In this document: in pieces, positions 36,722 to 47,344 of the stretch | Position numbering within the stretch: position 1 is the stretch's first letter | How the letters are laid out: every line of letters begins with the position of its first letter | Assembly (NCBI RefSeq): GCF_001641635.1 | Contig: NZ_LUUB01000051.1 | Coordinates: 214,659 to 278,658 of the forward strand | Length of the DNA: 64,000 bases | Source of the DNA: Bradyrhizobium centrolobii | GTDB lineage: Bacteria > Pseudomonadota > Alphaproteobacteria > Rhizobiales > Xanthobacteraceae | Direction of reading: 5' to 3' | The notes under the pieces: model-generated | Databases searched by the model: none | Told to the model about the DNA's origin: nothing | Seen by the model: the letters and a program-made list of their open reading frames with translations, nothing else | Made by a program: the position numbers and the translations under genes

Positions 36722-36831
36722 CTCGTCATTCCGGGGCGCGCGAAGTGCGAGCCCGGAATCCATTGTGCAGCGGGCGGTGTGGAGAAATGGATTCGGGGCT
36801 CGCGCCGAGCGGCGCGCCCCGGAATGACGAG
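36722..36831. repeat. 110-bp long palindrome (REP-like intergenic element)
   Basis: Outer arms are perfect 20-bp inverted repeats: CTCGTCATTCCGGGGCGCGC at 36722-36741 and its complement at 36812-36831. Inner arms (36747-36764 and 36786-36803, 18 bp) pair with one mismatch. The whole unit could fold into a single cruciform. From memory, CGTCATTCCGGGGC palindromes of this type are scattered between genes in Bradyrhizobium and Rhodopseudomonas. Confidence 0.75.
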
Positions 36832-36872
36832 TGGATGGACGGCGCACCTGTTTCGCCGGTTCGTCAAGTGTC

Positions 36873-37008
36873 GTAGCCCAGATGAGCGACCAGTCCACCG
36901 TAGCTCGAAGAGCAAAGGCAGAAGCGACATTCGGGACGGCCGCTCCCGCATTCCGCTTCGCTTCATGTGGGCTACAAGTCCTTGCGTTGCCCGACGGGCA
37001 AAACACGC
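36873..37008. repeat. Second intergenic inverted-repeat unit
   Basis: GTAGCCCA at 36873-36880 pairs with TGGGCTAC at 36968-36975, enclosing ~87 bp. It is followed by a short hairpin TTGCCC-GAC-GGGCAA (36987-37001) and ACGCTAC. The layout recalls GTAGCCCGGATGAGCG elements common in related genomes. No coding signal. Confidence 0.5.
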
Positions 37009-37789
37009 TACGCCTCGGTCAATCGCAAGACGCAAAATATTCGTCTTTACAGAAATTCGGTTTTATCGTATCCGTGTGGCATCCTGATCCACGAAAGGGG
37101 CGGTCGTACGTCGTCACGAACTGCGGATCGGGCTGCGGTGGACGCAAGCGGCGCCGTCGCGGATGCGAGTGGCAGGGCGGGCAGAGGATTGAGCCGAACC
37201 CCGTGAGCCCCTCGCAAGCCGCGTTCGACGAACGGCGTTTAGCCTTGCGAAGCCCTTGGGCGAAGCAGGGCGGCTCGCGTACGGCAAAACCGTGTGGTCC
37301 TGGCCGTCGTTGCTACGGTCAAGCCTTCGCGGATGCGGCATCGAACCAACCGGGGCGGTGTCGTGCATTTCGCGAACGCGACGGAGGCAAGAAGGAATTC
37401 GTCTCCGGGGAGAGCGCGGCATAGGCCGTCAAACCACTGCGCAGGGAAGGCCGGATGTCTCGGCTGCCCTGTGTCTCCCCTGTGCATTGCGTGTGCAATG
37501 TCTTGGCACGGGGGTGTTATGGGTGCCAGCCGGCGCCCGGCCTTCCCTGCGCCCTCTTCTCGAGGGAGCGTTAAGAGAAGCGCAAAACTCGGGCGAAACG
37601 CGCCGCGAGAACGATGAGCCGTGCCGATTGCGGCAGCCTCTGCCTCATCGCACGTCGGCCCCGAACCCTCGATCAGAATCCTGTTGGCGAAGGCGCGGTT
37701 ACTGGCATACCATTTGCACGCCAATGGGCTCGGTTTCACCTGCTCTTGGCCAACGACGGCCGGCAACACGGCACTACCGGGAGGACTTC
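37009..37789. repeat. Intergenic stretch, probably a degenerate dispersed repeat, then peptide-transporter leader
   Basis: About 780 bp without a convincing gene. Open frames run through it but have no domains, no ribosome sites and unnatural composition. The part from ~37,120 to ~37,640 resembles, from memory, a repeat often mis-annotated as short hypothetical proteins in Bradyrhizobium/Rhodopseudomonas (phrases such as KEFVSGES and ARPSLRPLLEG in translation). A GGGAGGA ribosome site at 37779-37785 belongs to the next gene. Confidence 0.45.
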
Positions 37790-39394
37790 ATGGATCGCAG
37801 GACCGTACTGAAGGGACTGGCCGGCGCAGGCGGTCTGGCATTGACCGGTGGCCTTTCGGCTCCGGCAATCGCGCAAGGCGCAGCCGCGCGCACGCTGCGC
37901 TTCGTGCCGCAAGCCAACCTCGCCAACTTCGATCCAATCTGGGGCACGCAATATGTCGTGCGCAACGCCGCTGCGCTGGTCTGGGATACGCTCTACGGCA
38001 TCGACGCGCAGCTCCAGCCGCAGCGCCAGATGGTCGAGTCCGAGGAGGTGACCGACGACGGCACGACCTGGACATTCAAGCTGCGATCGGGGCTCAAGTT
38101 CCATGACGGCGAGCCGGTGCTGAGCAAGGACGTCGTCGCGAGCCTCTCGCGCTGGGCGGCGCGCGATCCGATGGGGCTGATGATCAAGGCGCTCCAGCAG
38201 GAGCTGACTGCGGTCGACGACCGCACCTTCAAATGGGTCCTGAAGCAGCCCTATCCGAAGATGCTCTACGCGCTCGCCAAGAACAACTCGCCTTGCAGCT
38301 TCATCATGCCCGAGCGCATTGCGCGGACCGACCCGTTCAAGCAGATCACCGACTATGTCGGCTCCGGGCCAATGAAGTTCGCCAAGACCGAGTGGGTTCC
38401 CGGCGCGAAGGCTGTGTTCGAGAAGTTCGCCGACTACGTGCCGCGGCAGGAGAAGGCGTCCTGGCTTGCCGGTGGCAAGCAGATCCTGGTCGATCGTGTG
38501 GAGTGGGTGGTGATGCCGGATCCGGCCACCGCAGCCGCGGCCTTGCAAAACGGCGAGGTCGACTGGTGGGAGAGCCCGATCGCCGACCTCGTGCCGGTGC
38601 TGAAGAAGAACAAGAATATCAGCGTCGATATCGGCGATCCCCTCGGCAATGTCGGATCGTTCCGCATGAACCACCTGTACCCGCCCTTCAACGACGTGCG
38701 GGCCCGCCGCGCGGTCCTGATGGCGCTCAGCCAGGAAGACTACATGCGCGCGATCGTTGGCGACGACACCGCGCTCTGGAAGCCGCTGCCGGGCTTCTTT
38801 ACGCCGGATACGCCGCTCTATAGCGAAGCGGGCGGCGAGATCCTGAAGGGCAAGCGCGATTTCGACGCCGCCAAGAAGTTGCTCGCAGAGAGCGGCTATG
38901 CCGGCCAGCCGGTCACGTGCCTGGTGGCGCAGGACCAGCCGATCACCAAGGCGCAAGGCGACGTGACCGCGGACCTCCTGAAGAGGCTCGGCATGAATGT
39001 CGACTTCGTCGCCACCGATTGGGGCACGGTCGGCTCCCGTCGCGCGCAGAAGACGCCGCCGGGGCAGGGCGGCTGGGCTATGTTCCACACTTGGCATGCG
39101 GGTGCGGACTGCATCAATCCCGCTCCCTACACCGCCATTCGCGCCAACGGCGACAAGGCGTGGTTCGGCTGGCCCAACAGCCCGGGCGTCGAGAAGGAGG
39201 TCACGGCCTGGTTCGACGCCAAGAATCTCGACGAGGAGAAGGCCGCGGTCGCTCGCCTCAACAAGGCGGCGCTCGAGGACGTTGTCTACGCCCCGACCGG
39301 CTTCTTCCTCAGCTACACGGCCTGGCGCAAGAACGTTTCGGGCATCACCAAGGGGCCATTGCCATTCTTCTGGGGCGTGTCGAAGTCCGCATGA
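37790..39394 (+). CDS. Dpp/Opp-type ABC transporter periplasmic binding protein (Tat-exported)
   Basis: A 534-residue extracellular solute-binding protein family 5. The N-terminus MDRRTVLKGLAGAGGLALTGG...APAIAQG is a twin-arginine signal, cleaved near residue 29. The mature part has the family motifs TWTFKLRSGLKFHDGEPV and FRMNHLYPPFNDVRARRAVLMALSQEDY, the latter from the peptide/nickel-binding fold. The ATG at 37790 follows GGGAGGA; a longer in-frame extension upstream is repeat sequence. First gene of a five-gene transporter operon. The ligand (peptide, opine or other) cannot be told from sequence. Confidence 0.9.
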   Translation: MDRRTVLKGLAGAGGLALTGGLSAPAIAQGAAARTLRFVPQANLANFDPIWGTQYVVRNAAALVWDTLYGIDAQLQPQRQMVESEEVTDDGTTWTFKLRSGLKFHDGEPVLSKDVVASLSRWAARDPMGLMIKALQQELTAVDDRTFKWVLKQPYPKMLYALAKNNSPCSFIMPERIARTDPFKQITDYVGSGPMKFAKTEWVPGAKAVFEKFADYVPRQEKASWLAGGKQILVDRVEWVVMPDPATAAAALQNGEVDWWESPIADLVPVLKKNKNISVDIGDPLGNVGSFRMNHLYPPFNDVRARRAVLMALSQEDYMRAIVGDDTALWKPLPGFFTPDTPLYSEAGGEILKGKRDFDAAKKLLAESGYAGQPVTCLVAQDQPITKAQGDVTADLLKRLGMNVDFVATDWGTVGSRRAQKTPPGQGGWAMFHTWHAGADCINPAPYTAIRANGDKAWFGWPNSPGVEKEVTAWFDAKNLDEEKAAVARLNKAALEDVVYAPTGFFLSYTAWRKNVSGITKGPLPFFWGVSKSA

Positions 39395-39411
39395 CGGTGC
39401 GGTGAGGCCAG

Positions 39412-40353
39412 ATGCTCTCTTATATCCTCCGGCGCATCCTCGCGACCTTGCCGGTGATGGCGATCGTCGCGCTGTTCGTGTTCAGCCTGCTCTATATCGC
39501 GCCCGGTGATCCGGCCGTGGTGATCGCGGGCGATCAGGCAAGCCCGGAGGATGTGGAGCGCATCCGTCAGAGCCTCGGCCTCGACCGTCCCTTCCTGATC
39601 CAGTTCGGCGACTGGGTCTGGCGCATCCTGCACGGCGATCTCGGCACCTCGATCTTCACCAACCTGCCGGTCTCCGCGATGATCGGGCAGCGTCTCGGAC
39701 CGACGCTGTCGCTGATGACAGTCACTCTCCTGCTCACGATCGTGGTCGCGGTGCCGCTCGGGGTGGTGGCGGCCTGGAAGGCCGGAAGCCTGGTCGACCG
39801 CGCCATCATGGCGTTTGCCGTGTTCGGCTTCTCGCTGCCGGTCTTCGTCGTCGGCTACATGCTCGCCTACATCTTCGCGCTCGAGCTCGAATGGCTTCCG
39901 GTGCAGGGCTACACGCCGCTCAGCGAGGGCTTTTGGCCGTGGCTGGAGAATTTGATCCTGCCGGCGATCGCGCTCGGTTGCGTCTACATCGCGCTGGTCG
40001 CGCGGATCACCCGCGCCGCCATGCTCGAAGTGCTGCAGCAGGACTATATCCGCACCGCGCGCGCCAAGGGGCTGGGGCAGGGCGGCATCCTGTTCATTCA
40101 CGCGCTGAAGAACGCGGCGGTGCCGATCGTGACCGTGATCGGGATCGGCATTGCGCTCCTGATCGGCGGCGCGGTCGTGACCGAGAGCGTGTTCGCGATC
40201 CCCGGGCTCGGCCGGCTGACGGTGGATGCGATCCTGCGGCGCGACTATCCGGTGATCCAGGGCATCGTGCTGCTGTTCAGCTTCGTCTACGTGCTGGTCA
40301 ACCTGTTGATCGACGTCACCTACACCCTGGTCGACCCGAGGATCCGCTATTGA
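39412..40353 (+). CDS. ABC transporter permease, DppB type
   Basis: A 313-residue inner-membrane permease with six helices, starting MLSYILRRILATLPVMAIVALFVFSLLYIAPGDPA, the standard DppB N-terminus. The EAA loop ARITRAAMLEVLQQDYIRTARAKGLGQGGILFIHALKNAAVP contacts the ATPase. The C-terminus is [12 protein letters not shown], also typical. It overlaps the next permease by 4 nt (TTGA) and is 17 bp after the binding protein. Confidence 0.93.
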   Translation: MLSYILRRILATLPVMAIVALFVFSLLYIAPGDPAVVIAGDQASPEDVERIRQSLGLDRPFLIQFGDWVWRILHGDLGTSIFTNLPVSAMIGQRLGPTLSLMTVTLLLTIVVAVPLGVVAAWKAGSLVDRAIMAFAVFGFSLPVFVVGYMLAYIFALELEWLPVQGYTPLSEGFWPWLENLILPAIALGCVYIALVARITRAAMLEVLQQDYIRTARAKGLGQGGILFIHALKNAAVPIVTVIGIGIALLIGGAVVTESVFAIPGLGRLTVDAILRRDYPVIQGIVLLFSFVYVLVNLLIDVTYTLVDPRIRY

Positions 40354-41273
40354 CCGACACGATTGCCACAACGCAGCCGCTTCCGGCCGGCCTCGTCATC
40401 GCACCGCAACTGCCCGAGCTGCTCCAGCCGGTCAGGATTCGGCGTGGCATCATCGGCTTCCTGCGCGGCCATCCGACGGTCGCGATCGGCGGCGCGCTGC
40501 TGATCGTGCTCATTCTGATCGGGATCTTCGCGCCCTATCTTGGAACCGTCGATCCGACCGCGCTCGCACCTGCCAAGCGCACGCGCGCGCCGTCGGCCGA
40601 TTTCTGGTTCGGCACCGACGTGCTCGGCCGCGACATCTATTCGCGCGTGCTCTACGGGGCGCGCGTCTCGCTCACGGTCGGTCTCTCCGTCGCGATATTC
40701 GCCTCGGCTGCCGGCCTTGCCATTGGCGTCGTCTCCGGCTTCGTGCGCTGGGCGGACGGCATTTTGATGCGGTTCATGGACGGCTTGATGGCGATCCCGC
40801 CGATCCTGCTGGCGATCGCGCTGATGGCGTTGACGCGGGGCAGCGTCGGCAACGTCATCCTGGCCATCACCATAGCCGAGATCCCGCGCGTCTCGCGCCT
40901 CGTGCGCAGTGTGGTGCTGTCGCTGCGCGAGCAGCCCTATGTGGACGCGGCGGTGGCTTGCGGCACGCGCACGCCGATGATCATCCTGCGCCATATCCTG
41001 CCCAACACGCTTGCGCCGATGCTGGTCCAGGCGACCTATATCTGCGCCAGCGCGATGATCACGGAGGCCATCCTGTCCTTCATCGGCGCCGGGACGCCAC
41101 CCACTGTTCCGTCCTGGGGCAACATCATGGCCGAGGGCCGCGCGCTGTGGCAGGTGAAACCCTATATCGTATTCTTTCCCGCGGCGTTCCTGTCCGTCAC
41201 CGTGCTCGCCGTGAACCTGCTCGGCGATGGCCTTCGCGATGCGCTCGATCCGCGCATGGCCAAACGTCTCTAA
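40350..41273 (+). CDS. ABC transporter permease, DppC type
   Basis: A 307-residue permease. Motifs are [51 protein letters not shown], the DppC signature, and the EAA loop [31 protein letters not shown]. The C-terminal [18 protein letters not shown] matches the family. The start is taken as TTG 40350, overlapping the upstream stop; the cytoplasmic N-terminus then has normal length. A longer in-frame region upstream is shadow of the DppB-type gene. Confidence 0.9.
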   Translation: MTDTIATTQPLPAGLVIAPQLPELLQPVRIRRGIIGFLRGHPTVAIGGALLIVLILIGIFAPYLGTVDPTALAPAKRTRAPSADFWFGTDVLGRDIYSRVLYGARVSLTVGLSVAIFASAAGLAIGVVSGFVRWADGILMRFMDGLMAIPPILLAIALMALTRGSVGNVILAITIAEIPRVSRLVRSVVLSLREQPYVDAAVACGTRTPMIILRHILPNTLAPMLVQATYICASAMITEAILSFIGAGTPPTVPSWGNIMAEGRALWQVKPYIVFFPAAFLSVTVLAVNLLGDGLRDALDPRMAKRL

Positions 41274-41292
41274 CACTTGGGGGCGAACCACG

Positions 41293-42278
<986 letters not shown>

Positions 42279-42282
<4 letters not shown>

Positions 42283-43271
42283 GCCCTCCGCTGCTCCAGG
42301 TCAATGATCTCAAGAAGCATTTTCCGGTGCGCGCCGGCCTGTTCGGCCCCAGATCCGAACGCGTCTATGCGGTGGACGGCGTCTCCTTCGAGATCGAGCG
42401 CGGCGAGACGCTGTCGCTCGTCGGCGAATCCGGCTGCGGCAAGTCGACGGTAGGCCGTGCCATCCTGCGCCTGTTCGACGTCACCGCGGGCCAGGTGATC
42501 CTCGATGGCCAGCGCATCGACGATGCCTCGCCGAGCGCGTTGCGCCAGATGCGCCGCCGCGTGCAGGTGGTGTTCCAGGATCCGTTCTCGAGCCTCAACC
42601 CGCGCATGCGCGTGCGCGACATCCTCGCCGAGCCGATCCGCAATTTCGGGCTCGCCAAATCCGCGGCCGACCTCGATGCGCGCGTCGCGTCGCTGATGGA
42701 TACCGTGCGGCTGCCGCGCGAGGCGCTCAACCGCAGGCCGCACGAGTTTTCGGGCGGCCAGCGTCAGCGCATCGGGATCGCGCGGGCGCTCGCGGCCGAA
42801 CCCGAGCTGATCGTCTGCGACGAGGCGGTCTCGGCGCTCGACGTCTCGGTCAAGGCGCAGATCGTCAACCTGCTACAGGACCTCCAGCGCGAGTTCGGCC
42901 TCGCGCTGCTCTTCATCAGCCACGATCTCGCGATCGTCGAGCACATGACCCATCGCGTTGCGGTGATGTATCTCGGCAAGATCGTCGAGCTGGCGCCGAA
43001 GCAGGAGATATTCGCAGCGCCGAGTCATCCCTACACCCAGGCGCTGCTGTCGGCGGTGCCGCTACCCGAGCCGGGCGCCGCGCGCAGCCCCATCATCCTC
43101 CGCGGCGACGTGCCGAGCCCGATCAATCCGCCGAGCGGGTGTCGCTTTCACACCCGCTGTCCCTTTGCTTTTGATCGCTGCCGGATCGAGGAGCCGCAGC
43201 TGCGCGCGACCGGCAGCGACCAATGGGTGGCGTGTCACCTCGACGAGCCGCCACAGGGATGGCGACCGTGA
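42279..43271 (+). CDS. ABC transporter ATPase, DppF type
   Basis: A 330-residue second ATPase. Features are [47 protein letters not shown] (DppF-type insertion before Walker A), [14 protein letters not shown]-loop, [17 protein letters not shown] signature and [16 protein letters not shown]alker B. The C-terminal cysteine motif is [14 protein letters not shown]. The start overlaps the DppD stop. It closes the transporter operon; the next gene is convergent. Confidence 0.93.
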
Positions 43272-43333
43272 TCGGATGGATGCAGATGCAGGGAACGTTG
43301 AGACCGTTGTCCGACCCTCGCGTGTCGTCGCCG

Positions 43334-44041
43334 CTATTCGAAGAAGGCGTCGAAGATCTCGACGTCGATCAGCACTGGCTTGGCGATCACGGTTCCATCA
43401 GGCCGCAACGTCTGCGCGCGCCGAAGCGTCGGAACCACGATGCCGCCGAAATGATCATGGGCCCAGGAGTAGTTCGCGACCTTCATTCCAAGAAGATCGT
43501 GATCGTTGCGCCGCTGCAAAGCGCTCTCGTCGAAATAGAAGATCTGCTCGGGCGCGAGGGTGATGAGGCTCGGCGGGAATTGCGCGCGCAGGCGCCGCCA
43601 GGTGTCGGCGTTCTCGTGCCACGGTGGCAATTCTTCCACGACGACATCGGGATGGGCGAGGAGAAATGGAGTCGTCAGATAGGTCCAGATCGCGACGCCG
43701 CAGAAAAAGATGAGGTGCAGTTCATCCGCCAGTGCGTGTGCACCGAGGCCAGGAAATGCAAGGTTCGGGTTATCCCAGGTGCGCAGTACTTCACCATCCA
43801 GGCTTTCGATGGTGATCGCGTCGGGTTGAAACGAACCGCACTGTTCGCCGCCCGTGATGCCCGTGAACCGGACGGATTGCGTCCGCGTCGATCCTTCCGC
43901 GATCACGTCCTTGAATTCACTGGCGTGTCCGGCGCTGGAGAACAGCGTTCCGCCGACGGACAAATGGAGCGTGAATCGGCTCAGATTGTGCCAGCGGGCC
44001 AAACCTCCGCTGGCATCGATCGCATCGTCCAAGAGGGCCAT
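43334..44041 (-). CDS. Uncharacterised protein, predicted member of the CTAAC-box regulon
   Basis: A 235-residue protein of unknown function. No signal peptide or membrane helix is obvious. It is rich in Trp, Phe and His, with LHLSVGGTLFSSAG, a central GLGAHALADELHLIFFCGVAIWTYLTTPFLL hydrophobic stretch, PPWHENADTWRRLRAQFPPSL, and YSWAHDHFGGIVVPTLRRA. The alternating beta-strand pattern suggests a LolA- or lipocalin-like barrel, but that is only an impression. It is transcribed away from the neighbouring large regulator's 3' end. A CGCAAC/CTAAC repeat lies ~60 bp before its start, like three other promoters here. Confidence 0.7.
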   Translation of the reverse strand: MALLDDAIDASGGLARWHNLSRFTLHLSVGGTLFSSAGHASEFKDVIAEGSTRTQSVRFTGITGGEQCGSFQPDAITIESLDGEVLRTWDNPNLAFPGLGAHALADELHLIFFCGVAIWTYLTTPFLLAHPDVVVEELPPWHENADTWRRLRAQFPPSLITLAPEQIFYFDESALQRRNDHDLLGMKVANYSWAHDHFGGIVVPTLRRAQTLRPDGTVIAKPVLIDVEIFDAFFE

Positions 44042-44100
44042 ATCTCACCGCATCCACGATAGGGTCGCATCACCATGGCGGGGCGCTTGCGGCTTGGCGT

Positions 44101-44123
44101 GTTAGAAGTTGTTAGGAGTTGCG
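44101..44123 (-). promoter_or_regulatory. CTAAC-box site D (upstream of the 43,334-44,041 gene)
   Basis: Reading the minus strand: CGCAAC (44123-44118), 2 bp, CTAAC (44115-44111), 5 bp, CTAAC (44105-44101). The spacing between CGCAAC and the first CTAAC, and the 10-bp step, match sites A and B exactly; the third unit is degenerate. It lies 60 bp upstream of the start codon, in a 118-bp gap that otherwise holds no other gene. Confidence 0.65.
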
Positions 44124-44159
44124 AGTCCTTCGTTCGGCGGCATCCCGTTGAAGACACTC

Positions 44160-47006
44160 TCAGTTCAGGGCGCTCAGCAGCTCCTTCGCGATGGCGAGAT
44201 CGTGGCTCTGGAGGCCCTCTTGGTACCGCGCGACGAGGGGGGCGAGCAAGGCGCGTGCGTCGCCGCGCCGCCCGGCCTGGCGCCAGAGGTGGCCGAGGCT
44301 GACTGCGCCGCGCAGCTCCCAGCCGAGCGCGCATTGCCGCCGCGACAACTCGAGCGATTTCTGGAGATAGCGCTCGGCCTCCGCGGCATTGCCCGACCGG
44401 GCCAGGATGTCGCCTTTCACCCGAAGCATCTCCGGCATGTCGAAGGATTCGCCGTGATCATCACCGACCTGGGCGAGGGCCGCGTCGATCGTCCGCAGCG
44501 CCTCGTCGAGCTGGTTCTGGGACAATAGACCCTCCGCGAGCGCGGTCGCAAACACCGTCGTCATGATCCGATGCCGCGTCGCGTAGAGCGTGGCCTGGCT
44601 GCGGCGAAGGTGATCGATGCCGCCCGCGACGTCTCCGCGGCGCAGCAGAAGCTCGCCTTTCTGGCCGATTCCGACCGCGTGATAGGGGCCGAGGAAATGC
44701 CGCGCGGCATGGTCGATCAGCCTGTCGATCATGCTTTCGGCGCTGGCCCAGTCGCCGACCCACAGGAACACATAGATCGTCCAGATCAGGGAAATGCCCA
44801 GCGTCAGCGGCTGCCCGACCTGCTCGGCTTCACGAACGGTGTACCTGGCCGCCTCGATCGCGCGGTCGGGCCGGCCGGTGAGCCAGAGCCCGCGCGCCAG
44901 CGCCACCAGCGCAACGATGCGGTCATCATAGCCGAGATGTCCGATATTCAGCCGCTGCGAGCTGGGGTTATGCACCATCGCGCTCTCGCAGAACTGCACG
45001 GCCTTGTCCTGGTTGCCGATCAGGTGATGCGCCACGCCGAGCATCCATTCGACGTTCAGCGTGCTGGTGGGGTCATTCAGCTTCCGCGCGACGGATTCAC
45101 CCTGCACCCCGGTATCGAGCGCGCCGTGGAAATCTCCGACCCGCGTCAGGTAGATGTGCAGCCCGCGCAGCAGCCAGAGTTGCCAGTGCAGATCATCGAG
45201 CTCCCGGGCGAGCTGCAGGCTTCGCGTGAACGCCGAGCGGACGGCCTCCGTATTGCCTTGCGTGAACATCACGGACACGCCGAGCGCGGCCTGCAGCGTC
45301 ATTTCGTGACGGCTGTCTATCGGTGTCGCATCGCGAGATGCGAGAGCCTGCTGCGTCCAGCGGTAGCATTCCGTCAGCAGAGTGAGCTCGAGGAAGAACC
45401 GAGCCGCCGAGGCCGCCAGATCCACGCCGATCGCGCGGTCGCCGCTCTCTGAGAAGCTCCAGTTCAGCGCGGCCCGCACGTTGGGCAGATGGTCGGCATA
45501 GGAAAGGAAGCCGCCCGCGCTCTGCATGCCGGTGGATTTGAGCGCGATGTCGCGCAAGAAATCACGAAAATATTCGGCGTGAGCACGCGCGACCCGGGCC
45601 GCTTCTCCGCTCTCGATCAGCTTGTCCGCCACGAAGGCGCGGGTCGTGTCGAGCAGGCGATATCTCAGCCGCCGTTCCGCAGGCGACGTTGCGATCAGCG
45701 ATTTGGAGAGCAGGTTCGAGATCACCTCGACGGCCTCCGGCTCGCCGATGCCCTGGCAGGAGGCAACCGCAAGCGCGGCTTCCAGCGTGAAGGGCCCGAC
45801 GAACACCGACAGTCCGCGCAAGGTCGCGCTTTCGGCTGCCGGCAGCAGATCGTAGCTCCAGCCGAGCGCCGCGCTCAGCGTCTGGTGCCGCGGGACCGCG
45901 GTGCGTCGTCCGCGCCATAACAGCGAGAAACGGCTGTCGAGAAGCGAGGCCGTTCCGGCAATTCCATAGGCGTTGACCCGCCCGGCGGCGAGTTCGATCG
46001 CCAGCGCAATGCCGTCCAGCCGCCGGCAGATCTCGGCAACGAGCGGCGCGTCCTCCTCGTTCAGCTCGAATTCACTCAGGCTCTCGGCGATCCGTTCGAT
46101 GAAGAGCTGGGTCGCCGGATAGGCGAGGACGTCAGCGATGCCAAGCCCGTCGCGCTGCGGGGGCAAATCCAGCGGAAACAGACGATAGACGCGCTCGCCC
46201 TCGGTGCGAAAGGACTCGCGGCTGGTGGCGAGAATGTGCACCTGAGGTGCCTCCCGCACGATGCGCTCGGCCAGGGGCGCAAGCTCGTCGAGGATATGCT
46301 CGCAACTGTCGAACACCAGGAGCATCCGCCGACTGCGCAGGAACGTCATCATCCCCGGGATCGGGTCCTCTGAATTGACGGTCAGTCCAAGCGCTGCGGC
46401 GATGGTGCCGGGAACGAGCCTTGTGTCCGTCAGCGCACCGAAATCGACAAAGCGCACCTGACCATCGAAGCTCCCAAGCTGGCCGTGCGCGACGGCAAGC
46501 GCGACCGAGGTCTTGCCGATCCCTCCGGGCCCGACGATTGTGACGAAGCGATGCAGCGAAAGCTCGACCGAAATCTTCTCGACTGCGTCGTCTCGCCCGA
46601 TCATCTTCGCAAGCGGCGCGGGGAGGGTACGCGGAGAGGAGACAGGCTCGGCCACCCGTCGGTCCGCGAGCGCAGCCCGCGACAGCGGTGCAGCGAAACA
46701 ATAGCCGCGTCCGGGCACGTTGACGACGTAGCGGGAGCCTTCGCCCGCTTCACCGAGGGCCTTGCGAAGTGTCGTGATGTGGAAGCGCAGGCTGCCTTCG
46801 TCGACATTCACGTCGGCCCACACGCGTTTGACCAGCTCCCGCTTGTCGACCACCTCGCCGGCCCGTTCGGTGAGAAAGATGAGGATGTCGAGCGCGCGGC
46901 CCCCGACATGAAGCGGCGTGCCATCCTTCTCCAGCAGCCGCGACTTTGGAAACAGTCGAAAGGGCCCGAAGGAAAAGGCCGAGTCCTGGTCGTTAGTGTC
47001 TGGCAC
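44160..47006 (-). CDS. Large regulator: OmpR-type winged helix + NB-ARC ATPase + TPR-like repeats (first paralogue)
   Basis: A 948-residue protein. Residues ~10-105 are an OmpR/PhoB DNA-binding domain (FGPFRLFPKSRLLEKDG, GGRALDILIFLTERAG, ELVKRVWADVNVDEGSLRFHI, NVPGRGYCF). A STAND/NB-ARC ATPase follows with P-loop VGPGGIGKTSVAL at ~159 and DSCEH/TSRESF motifs. The C-terminal half is helical repeats of MalT/AfsR kind. The start is GTG 47006, because the paralogue at 55,127 begins at the equivalent codon and the length (950) then agrees; in-frame starts run up to 47267. Probably a signal-gated activator; its likely target is the CTAAC box in the adjacent divergent promoter. Confidence 0.85.
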   Translation of the reverse strand: MPDTNDQDSAFSFGPFRLFPKSRLLEKDGTPLHVGGRALDILIFLTERAGEVVDKRELVKRVWADVNVDEGSLRFHITTLRKALGEAGEGSRYVVNVPGRGYCFAAPLSRAALADRRVAEPVSSPRTLPAPLAKMIGRDDAVEKISVELSLHRFVTIVGPGGIGKTSVALAVAHGQLGSFDGQVRFVDFGALTDTRLVPGTIAAALGLTVNSEDPIPGMMTFLRSRRMLLVFDSCEHILDELAPLAERIVREAPQVHILATSRESFRTEGERVYRLFPLDLPPQRDGLGIADVLAYPATQLFIERIAESLSEFELNEEDAPLVAEICRRLDGIALAIELAAGRVNAYGIAGTASLLDSRFSLLWRGRRTAVPRHQTLSAALGWSYDLLPAAESATLRGLSVFVGPFTLEAALAVASCQGIGEPEAVEVISNLLSKSLIATSPAERRLRYRLLDTTRAFVADKLIESGEAARVARAHAEYFRDFLRDIALKSTGMQSAGGFLSYADHLPNVRAALNWSFSESGDRAIGVDLAASAARFFLELTLLTECYRWTQQALASRDATPIDSRHEMTLQAALGVSVMFTQGNTEAVRSAFTRSLQLARELDDLHWQLWLLRGLHIYLTRVGDFHGALDTGVQGESVARKLNDPTSTLNVEWMLGVAHHLIGNQDKAVQFCESAMVHNPSSQRLNIGHLGYDDRIVALVALARGLWLTGRPDRAIEAARYTVREAEQVGQPLTLGISLIWTIYVFLWVGDWASAESMIDRLIDHAARHFLGPYHAVGIGQKGELLLRRGDVAGGIDHLRRSQATLYATRHRIMTTVFATALAEGLLSQNQLDEALRTIDAALAQVGDDHGESFDMPEMLRVKGDILARSGNAAEAERYLQKSLELSRRQCALGWELRGAVSLGHLWRQAGRRGDARALLAPLVARYQEGLQSHDLAIAKELLSALN

Positions 47007-47250
47007 GCGCCATGATCCCGAAGGGAAGGTGCTGATGTCCGCGGTTTGATCCGCCGGAATGAGGTCCCGAGTAAACCGGTCGAAAACGGCGAAATCGAGC
47101 AACGCTTGTCGAGCCGGCCGACCGCACGGGGCGCATCCTTCGAAAATTTCGTTTAAACACGAGCAGCTTATGGAGCAATCGGGAAAACTCGGCACGGCGC
47201 TTGAACGTTGAGCCGGCGGTTCTGCCGCCACGTCGTACGCGTCACCAATC

Positions 47251-47285
47251 ATAACAGAACCTTGCAACGTCTAACGAGCAAAAAT
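47251..47285. promoter_or_regulatory. CTAAC-box site C (divergent promoter of regulator and kinase)
   Basis: ATAAC at 47251-47255, then GCAAC at 47264-47268, two bases, and CTAACGAGCAA at 47271-47281. The ATAAC-CTAAC distance is 20 bp (two 10-bp steps), and GCAAC-n2-CTAAC and CTAACGAGCAA are as in sites A and B. It is 60 bp before the kinase start and could also autoregulate the large regulator. TATAGC at 47303-47308 is a possible -10 for the kinase. Confidence 0.6.
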
Positions 47286-47344
47286 CGCAAGGCTCCTCCA
47301 GTATAGCGTTCGAGTTAGGCGCTACGTCCAACGGAGAGGCCAGG

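Noticed and set aside
37256..37789. N-terminal extension of the peptide-binding protein by 178 codons
   Set aside because: The real start at 37790 has a strong ribosome site and a Tat signal; the extension is intergenic repeat sequence.
43334..44041. Calling this protein a LolA-like lipoprotein carrier
   Set aside because: Only a vague beta-strand pattern supports it; no signal peptide or lipobox was found.
47007..47267. 87-residue N-terminal extension of the first large regulator
   Set aside because: The paralogue has no counterpart and starts at the matching GTG; the extension would run into CTAAC-box C and is Cys/Pro-rich without domain.
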